Below are positions 56,756-64,000 of a DNA stretch of 64,000 bases, piece by piece. The position numbers and the translations under genes are program-made. The DNA is taken from NCBI RefSeq assembly GCF_000002075.1, contig NW_004798358.1:103698-167697 (forward strand). The letters run 5' to 3'. Position 1 is the stretch's first letter. Every line of letters starts with the position of its first letter. Source of the DNA: Aplysia californica (Eukaryota > Mollusca > Gastropoda > Aplysiida > Aplysiidae). The notes beneath the pieces were generated by a model. That model was not told the DNA's origin and ran no database searches. It saw only the letters and a list, made by a program, of their open reading frames with translations.

Positions 56756-56894
56756 ACTACACGTTCTACTTCTTTTGTATGTTTGTCACTCTCTTGTGAC
56801 CTGCTATTTTGGGGTGCCTTGATAGTCGAAGCAGACCTTGTGCTGTTGAAGCTAGAGAGGTGAGCAGTCTAAGTCTGATTCCCTGTAAAGACTT

Positions 56895-57268
56895 CTCTGT
56901 TGACACCCCGAACAGAACATATACAGCTCAACTTCCACCTGAACAGAATAAACCCGGAACTTCCCCCCAATGTGTCCCTTGTGTGACTATGCATATGAGA
57001 CTGTGGATCATCACCTGTTCCACTGTACAGCCCTAAATGACATCAGAGCTACCCTCCTCCCTCCGAGACCTAACATTGACAACACACTCTATGGAACATT
57101 ACAGCAACTGCAGCAGACCTGCACTTATCACTACATGGCATTGGACAGAAGGGCGAGAGCCCAGCTGTTGCTGGATCGATAACAACAACAACAACTGTTG
57201 ACACCCACTCCTTGGCACTCATATGACCTTATGCAGTTGCGAGTGCCGTAAAACCTTCTACTAGATCT
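56895..57268 (+). mobile_element. 5'-truncated LINE 3' end with hairpin tail
   Basis: A frame reads EHIQLNFHLNRINPEL and, after one frame change near 56970, MCPLCDYAYETVDHHLFHCT and LLPPRPNIDNTLYGTLQQLQ, with C-x2-C-x8-H-x4-C. This is again a non-LTR ORF2 C-terminus, a different family member from the 43-kb copy. It ends at a stop by 57182, followed by (AAC)n and the 3' tail GGCACTC...GAGTGCCGTAAAAC, which can form a hairpin. The same tail ends two SINE families in this window. Confidence 0.65.
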
Positions 57269-57453
57269 ATATATATAAAAATGATTTCCCCTGGCTAAAT
57301 GTGACCATGTCATAAACTGTTCTTTTTCTTGGAGTGTGTCTTGGATGGTTTTTATGACACTGTGTACTCTCTGCATGAACCATACAGTATAATACTGTTA
57401 GTTTTTGTACTGTGTGCTCCTACGTTTTTCATCGTTTTTCTGGTTTTCCTCAG

Positions 57454-60400
57454 ACGCAATGACTCTTGCTCCAAGCAAAATCTTCTCTGGCTTTCGAGCC
57501 CTTGGGTTTGTGAGTAATCATGTTCCTCTCGTGACACGCTACCACAAGAGGCATAAAGACAACTATGTAATTACCTGTGTCGGACAAGCGTTTCACGTTT
57601 ATAATGTGAGTTGCTGTTAGATTTTTTAATTAACCTCATTAGTTAATAACCTTTTTTTAAAAAGAAGAATACGTTTTATTGAATGGCAACATACAGTTTT
57701 AATGTGTCTTTACTTTAGTATAGATTTGTGCAAATCAATGAGAAAATTGATTCTGTTGGAGTCAACAGTGACTGAACAAAAAGAACCTCCAGGTTTGAAA
57801 GACAAGCATGTTAATAAATAAGTGCTCAATTTATTTTCATCTATCATGGGTGTGGTGCTTATAATATCACTTCTTTCTTCTTCTTCTCGATCGCATCACA
57901 CTTGAAGTCCGGTATCTGTCATAAATTGGGCCGTCCTGCTCAGTTCATCTGGCGATAATATCACTGAATTGAGCTTCATCATTCCATTGTTGTATTTCCA
58001 CTATATTTGAAATCAATTTTCTTCCACAGGTTAATAAGCTGGGAATTGTTTCTGTCAGTAAGTATTTTATTTTCTTATCGGTAACAAGGAATATAACTCA
58101 CTTATAACTCACTACTTACAGAATTATTGATGGCTTTGTGGCCTCTTAATCATAATTTGATATTCCTTACATGAAAGTAAGAATAATGCTTCTTCTCTTA
58201 ATTTTTCTCCATGTAGTCAATTGAGCTCCCCCCCCCCCCCCCCTCTTTTTCCCCATTTTCCACACAAGCCCAATCAGCGAAGGGATCTTATAGTCTAGTC
58301 TAATAGTCTGTTGGAAGAAGTCTCTCCTAGAGAACCCTGGTTTTCCACTGTCCACTTCTAACATTATAATGTCTTGCAGTCTTGTACACATTTCATATGG
58401 TATTTTGAGTGAAACTTTTTGAGGGGGTTCTCATGGTCTAATGGTTAAGGTGTTCGCCTCTCATTAAGTAGGTCCCAGGTTCAATTCCCGGTAGCGATGG
58501 AAAATTTTTTTCTCTAAAATTTTCTCCTTTCATATCCTTTCCTGCTCTTTTACTGCTCTCTAACAAAGTTTGTCATCTTCTTTCGTCTCCACTTTCTTCC
58601 CTCAACCCCTTTGCCCCCTCATCTGGGCTCCTGACTCTTTCTGCAGCCTTTCTACTGCTTCTCCTTGGCTCCTTCTTACTGCTGTCTTTCAACCACACCC
58701 CTGATTTTTTGGTAGTTAAGATCTACACCTAGCCTTCTCGGGACAAGGACGAAAAATCTCAGAGGTCCCATGTGCAAATTGTGCGCATTAAAAATCCCTT
58801 GGTGGTCAAAATTGATAACAGTAGGCTTTCCTTCCAGCTGAAAATGTTTGGTGTGTCCAGCGCGCTTATATGACCGTATGCAGTTGCGAGCGCCGTAAAA
58901 CACTTTAAAAGAAAAGAAAGGACTTTTTGACAATTTATTTGCTATTTGGATGAGACTATTTTCTTAGAAGATAGTCCATGGATTCAAATGTTTCTCACTC
59001 ATGGGACTGTGGGTTTTGATCTACAAAGAAGCACATTGTCAAACGAGGACTGCTTTTTAGTTCTATGCCCATTCAACCGTAGTATTTGATAACCATGATT
59101 ACTCTTCCAATCACAGTTATTCTTTACTCTTTGAATATTTTGTGACTCTGGAAAAGTCTTCAGCTAATTTGATCTTGCAATAAGCATTTTCATTTCATTA
59201 TGGTAAATGAATGACTAGTACTCGAATGGTAAAAGACAATGAACTCAAATTTGATAAATGTGTTTTGTCTTTCTTCTTTGCTCGTCCACTCACCCCCTGT
59301 CTCTTGTTGAATAGTCTCATACTGCTTATACTTATGTTTGTCTACTGCTGTAACTTTTGAAGGATGATGATCCGATGAACAAAGAACTCCTCTTTTGCAT
59401 AGAGAACAGCTGTGCCCCATTCATATTTTTGTTGAATTTTCGAATTGACGTTGAAGAAAAACCAAACTATTGTTCAAAAGATATTTTATCTCATCTTTCC
59501 TTTTGTTTTTGCAGGTGACACACATCCTGAGGACATTAATGTGATGGCAGCAGACTTTCGATATGTCTTTACAGCAGCAGGGAATGAAATTTACAGAGTA
59601 GCCAGAAACAAAAAGGTAACTGATCAAGGTGTACTTCATGAAGGACTCTGGTCTGAAAATCATTCATATTTTATTCATGAACCTAAGAGTACACTTATAT
59701 TCTATCAGAAATGAATGTTTTGTACTGTCAATCGGGGTTGGTGATTTTAAAAAATTTTAAAAATCGATTTTTAAAATTTAAATCAGATTTTTAAAAATTT
59801 AAATAGGATTTAAAAAAAAAAAAATTTTTATGTCCACAGTTTGGGATTTTTGGTTGCTAAAAGTATGTTCTTTTAGTGCAAAATGCATTGTCTTTATTTT
59901 AACTAATGATTAATTTAGGCAACTGCAATTTTAGAAAGCCTTAATCTGCTATATCAGTGAATTATGGCTACAGACAAAAAATGAAGAAAATGTCGATCTA
60001 AAAGGAAGGGGGGGGTGATTATGCATAGATAAACTTGCATTTTATTACAGTATGTGTGTGTGCACGCGCTTGTGTTTGTCCAAAAAGAAAAAGAAAATGC
60101 TAATTTCAATTATGAAAAAAAGTAAATTGAATACTGTATTATTTTACTACTTACAGTGACAGGGGGGAAAGCAGACTTTTAAGCAATTTTAGTCTACTAA
60201 ACCTTATATCTGTTTTATGAAACCAAGAAAAGAAATTCTGAATGTTTAAAGATGTAAAAACAGAATACCCTTTTTTAAAGTGATTTAAATCACTGAGTTT
60301 TATTTTTAAAATCAAGTTGATTTAAGTTTTAAAAATTAACTGATTTAAATCGACCTGATTTAAATCAACCCAACCCTGGTTTTCAATTATGAAAGAAAAG

Positions 60401-63400
60401 TAAATTGAGAACTGTATTATGTTACAGTGACAGGGGGGAAAGCAGACTTTTAAGCATGATTATATTAGTCTACTAAACCTTATATCTGTTTAATAAAACC
60501 AAGGAAAGGAATTCTGAATGTTTAAATATATGTAAAAACTGAATACATTTTTTAAAAAGTGATTTAAAAATCACTGATTTTTATTTTTAAAATCAAGTTG
60601 ATTAAAATATATAAAAAAATCAACTGATTTAAATCAACCCAGCTCTGATTTCAATTATGGAAAAAAAGTAAATTGAATACTGTATTATTTTACAGTGAAA
60701 GGGGGGAAAGCAGACTTTTAAGCATGATTATATTAGTCTACTAAACCTTATATCTGTTTAATAAAACCAAGGAAAGGAATTCTGAATGTTTAAATATATG
60801 TAAAAACTGAATACATTTTTTAAAAAGTGATTTAAAAATCACTGATTTTTATTTTTAAAATCAAGTTGATTAAAATATATAAAAAAATCAACTGATTTAA
60901 ATCAACCCAGCTCTGATTTCAATTATGGAAAAAAGTAAATTGAATACTGTATTATTTTACAGTGAAAGGGGGGAAAGCAGACTTTTAAGCATGATTATAT
61001 TAGTCTACTAAACTTTATATCTGTTTTATGAAACCAAGGAAAGGAATTCTGAATGTTGAAATGTGTAAAAACTGAGTAAAAATAAAAAAAAATTTTAAGT
61101 GATTTAAATCACTGATTTTTATTTTAAAAATCAAGTTGATTTAAATATAAAAATAAAAAAAAATCAACTGATTTAAATCAACCCAACCCTGCTGTCAATT
61201 ACATAGACTTTATGACAATGCTATTCACACCTAAGGTCAACTTCTGATATGCCCTGACAGGTCAAATTTATTTATTTCCTACTTTCTGTGTCCATACGAA
61301 AAAGTGTGCGTGGTTTCCATAGTTTTAATTGTGTCACCCTGCAGTAATGGGTACCTAGCTTTGAGTTTGGGGAGTAAAGGCTGCATGGAAAGGAACTGGC
61401 CACCCTACCACAATACACTGAGGCCCAGGAAGAATTGTCTCAGTAACAAGTCAATTCCTAAATGTCCGGATCGGATACTGGAACATCTTTACTTACAGCT
61501 TGCTGGGTGGTTGAATTTGAACTCGTAGGAGAAAGATAATATAGGGGAAAATTTTCCTTGCATCACTATCACCAATGTTCATACAAGACAAGCTGAAGAA
61601 AAGAAACATTTCCTCTCCCCCTGGGGAACTTATTTCATTAAAAGTTATCTTCAAGCGTGTTATTAAAAATCCCTACATTAGGAGTGATTTCCTTACTTTG
61701 GGCAAATTTCAATATTTGGGCTTTTTTTCATTTCCCAGTATCAGATGTTATTTTCTTGCAAAAAAAAAAAAAAAGAGTTTGCTACATGTGTGGTGTGATG
61801 GTGTGGTTATTCTTGTTTACTAAACATTGCAACCTAAATATTATATCAGATTGTTTTTATTTTTTTCTCATAACCTGTTTTGTATTGTCGTTTATTGTTT
61901 TCATAGATTGACAAAACCTACAGTGGACATAAAGCAGAAGTGACACTGTTACTGCCATTTGGTCCACACCTTATATCAGTGGATGCTGATGGCTATATGA
62001 TTGTCTGGGACACCAAAACTGAAGGTAAGAAGCTGGAATGGTAGCAACTGGCTTTTTTGTCTATCCTGTTCAAAAACCTAGAAATGTTTACTATTCTGCA
62101 TCCAGATGAGTGGGTGGTTGGCGGGTGCTCTGGTGTGGTTTGCTCCTTCTTTCCTATCAAACATCTATCATCTTTATCTCCCCTCCTTTTTTGTGTTTGT
62201 TACTCTCTTGTAACACGTCTAGTCTTCGGCACTTATATGACCTTATTGTGTTGCAAGTGCTGTAAAACACTTACTAAAACAAACTAGCATCCAGATGATG
62301 CTGAAGCTAATGACAAGTGTTGTTTTTGTTGTTTGTAATTTGTTTGTTTGAAAATTAATTGCACAAAATTTTCTTTAAAAAAATTAATTGGTTATACATT
62401 TGCTGTCTGTCGTCAGAGAGGGTTTTGATAGTGTTGACACACTGTTTATGTTTAAAAAGTAACGCCCATGCCTATTGATGACACTAATTGTTAATGATGC
62501 CTTTTTTTGTTTTGACGTACTTTCTTAACAGAATACTGATATTGTGCATTTCATATATTCTTCAATTGCATTTATCCGAATCCGAAAATGTTTCAGAACA
62601 ATACATGCAGATTAGATTCGACCCTGCGGCCTTCTCAGTGACAGCCATAGCTCATCCCCACACGTATGTCAACAAGATGATACTGGGCAGTCAACAGGGC
62701 ACCTTGCAGCTCTGGAACATCCGCTCCAACCGACTCATCTACTCTTTTGCTGGCTGGAACTCTCCGGTCACAGCAATAGTGCAGGTTGGTAGACTTGCTG
62801 GTTTGTTTGTACCTCATAGTGAGTTGAAAGGCTGGGTCTGGGTTGTCTTTAGTATCATGAAATTCATTTTTTGCCTGTTGACACGGTTTGTATTATGCAC
62901 CTTGAGTTTGGAATAAAAAATCACATTTATCTCTGAGCCTCAACCTTTTTAGAAATTTTTGAACTGTCACGTTCATTAAAAATGTTAAAATTTGAACGGA
63001 TACCCTCTGGTTTGCTGTCTGTGACTAATTTGACTTGAATGGAGCTTTTCATGTGTCCTCTTCTGTCATTTTGTTACAAACTTGTGTATTTCTCATCAGT
63101 CAACAGCTGTGGATGTGATGGCGATAGGTCTTGCAGATGGACAGGTCATCCTGCACAACCTTGCTGTGGACAAAACGGTTGTAAAGTTCAAGCAAGATTA
63201 TGGACCTGTCACAAACATCAGTTTCAGGACAGGTAATGCTTTGTTTGCTTTTTGAAAGCTAAGAAAGGAACTTGGTTCTTCAGTTTGATTTAAGTTGAAT
63301 CGTCTATTAGGCGTAAAATTGATTATTTGGAACTTTGAGCTCTTCGCTGTGATATCCGAACTTTGGCTGAGAGGATGTGTATCTGAAATGGCTCTCTGTA

Positions 63401-64000
63401 GAGTTTGAAACTACCTTTTACACATAAGGTAAATTTTTCCAACAGTATATCGTACTGTTCACCTTTATAAAACATGAGTGCCTATGAGAATGCATTGCAT
63501 GAGGACCTGGATAAAACTGGATTGGGGGGGGGGGTTAAAAAGGTCAAAGGTCTGATTAACATTGTTTTTGCCCATGCAACTAACATATCCACTCACTCTG
63601 TCTACTCGCGCATGGTAGCATAAACTGAGATTGGTACTGATGTTCAACCGGTGTCTGATGAGTGTTATTCTCAGCATGCTTTCTAGGCATGAGGTCAGGT
63701 GATGTGCCAACATTATTGTTGCTTTGTTTTCACTCTTGGATAGGGCTTTGTATTATTGTTTCAGTTTTGTGTATAGTGGTTGATTAAATCTTGTTCGAAA
63801 TTTGTTTGAAAAAACACAAAAAATAAATCCTTGAATGTGTATCGGATTTGTTACTTTGTTTAGAATTGTAAAGAACGAGTGACATTCATGTTTGTGTGAG
63901 ATAAATTAAACTGTGTTGTTAATGTTTATAACTGTGCTTTCAGATGGGCACCCAATGATGGTGACAGGAAGTGCTTCAGGGCATATTGCACTTTGGGATT
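57454..64000 (+). CDS. WDR36: WDR36 / UTP21, 5' part, cut by window end
   Basis: WDR36 (yeast Utp21) is a nucleolar WD40 protein of the UTP-B subcomplex of the small-subunit processome, needed for 18S rRNA maturation (family knowledge). Coding exons seen: 57459-57605, 58030-58057, 59515-59615, 61907-62024, 62597-62784, 63100-63232 and 63944 to the edge; phases agree at every junction. The protein starts MTLAPSKIFSGFRALGFVSN, continues with YHKRHKDNYVITCVGQAFHV, then VARNKKIDKTYSGHKAEVTL, VDADGYMIVWDTKTE, KMILGSQQGTLQLWNIRSNR, DYGPVTNISFRTDGHPMMVT and SGHIALWD. These are successive WD repeats with GH and WD/WN signatures; about 257 of roughly 900 expected residues are present. A splice acceptor (TTTTCCTCAG) lies 5 nt before the start codon, so a separate upstream 5' UTR exon must exist. 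Confidence 0.92.
58423..58921 (+). mobile_element. tRNA-derived SINE A, full length
   Basis: The tRNA-like head starts GGGGTTCTCATGGTCTAATG, with box A TGGTCTAATGG and box B GGTTCAATTCC (about 58478-58488). The body follows, and the tail ends GCGCTTATATGACCGTATGC and GAGCGCCGTAAAACAC. Both sides carry the 9-bp duplication ACTTTTTGA (58414-58422, 58922-58930), showing LINE-type insertion. It sits in WDR36 intron 2. Confidence 0.8.
59733..61191. mobile_element. hAT-like element with internal tandem array
   Basis: The ends are CGGGGTTGGTGATTTT and (read inward) CAGGGTTGGGTTGATTTAAA, flanked by a perfect 8-bp duplication CTGTCAAT (59725-59732, 61192-61199), as hAT elements make. From about 60100 the interior is four tandem units of about 267-278 bp, each with AGTAAATTGA near its start (60121, 60399, 60667, 60934) and ending in a GATTTAAATCAACCC block like the element's right end. 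The middle units are nearly identical, suggesting late amplification. It sits in WDR36 intron 3. Confidence 0.8.
60110..61190. repeat. Tandem array, four units of about 270 bp
   Basis: Each unit carries AGGGGGGAAAGCAGACTTTT, then ACTAAACCTTATATCTGTTT, then a block of overlapping GATTTAAATC motifs. Units 2 and 3 are almost the same; units 1 and 4 differ by small changes. The array makes up most of the 59.7-kb hAT-like insertion. Confidence 0.85.
61337..61492 (+). mobile_element. SINE C, 5'-truncated copy
   Basis: It begins inside the family body at CACCCTGCAGTAATGGGTAC and runs to GATCGGATACTGGAACATC. No tRNA head is present. It sits in WDR36 intron 3 after the hAT-like element. Confidence 0.6.
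62110..62286 (+). mobile_element. SINE B copy with 12-bp target duplication
   Basis: Plus-strand full-length copy: head GTGGGTGGTTGGCGGGTGCT, then GGTTTGCTCC (a box-B-like string), and the hairpin tail GGCACTT...AAGTGCTGTAAAACAC followed by TTACTAAAAC. Flanked by a perfect duplication GCATCCAGATGA (62098-62109, 62287-62298). It lies in WDR36 intron 4. Confidence 0.85.

Noticed and set aside
58430-58500. tRNA gene on the plus strand
   Set aside because: It is the head of a full-length SINE A with its own target duplication.

Overview
This is animal nuclear DNA: A+T-rich, with large introns, GT-AG splice sites, tRNA-derived SINEs and many short DNA transposons. Dispersed AGATCT/CTAGAT hexamers, the SINE types and marine-invertebrate-like family members suggest a mollusc, probably a gastropod. 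That organism call is inference from repeat style; nothing here identifies the species.

Two host genes were rebuilt by joining exons on splice sites and reading phase. The minus strand carries a complete FCHO gene (F-BAR domain only, FCHO1/2-like), from the start codon at 51509 to the stop at 10297. Its 27 coding exons keep phase at every junction and give about 890 residues: N-terminal F-BAR, acidic/proline-rich linker, C-terminal mu-homology domain. FCHO proteins bend membrane and recruit AP-2 and Eps15 at the start of clathrin-coated pit formation. A long repeat-poor stretch (about 1.3-10.3 kb) looks like its 3' UTR. The plus strand carries the 5' part of WDR36/UTP21, a small-subunit processome WD40 protein, from the start codon at 57459 off the right edge (7 exons seen, last one cut). 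The two start codons point away from each other, about 6 kb apart.

Layout: 1-1.3 kb, SINEs; 1.3-10.3 kb, probable FCHO 3' UTR; 10.3-20 kb, mu-homology exons with a tandem repeat array, a small TA-flanked foldback element and a THAP-like exon fragment; 20-38.5 kb, linker exons with a dead full-length piggyBac, a CAGGGTCCC-type element, a pogo-like element and a 500-nt polypyrimidine tract before a cassette exon; 38.9-51.5 kb, F-BAR exons with a second TA-flanked element, a LINE tail and SINEs; 49.6-57.4 kb, the intergenic and first-intron zone, dense in AGATCT repeats, two inverted Mutator-like foldback elements with perfect 9-bp target duplications, a tiny element with an 8-bp duplication and telomere-like core, and a tandem duplication of a promoter-like unit; 57.4-64 kb, WDR36 with a hAT-like insertion that has amplified internally.

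No CRISPR, operon or prokaryote-type system is present. The most notable points are the target-site-defined transposon insertions around the FCHO start exon, a 3' hairpin shared between a LINE and two SINE families, and three unusual FCHO features (a clathrin-box-like motif, a cassette exon and a microexon).
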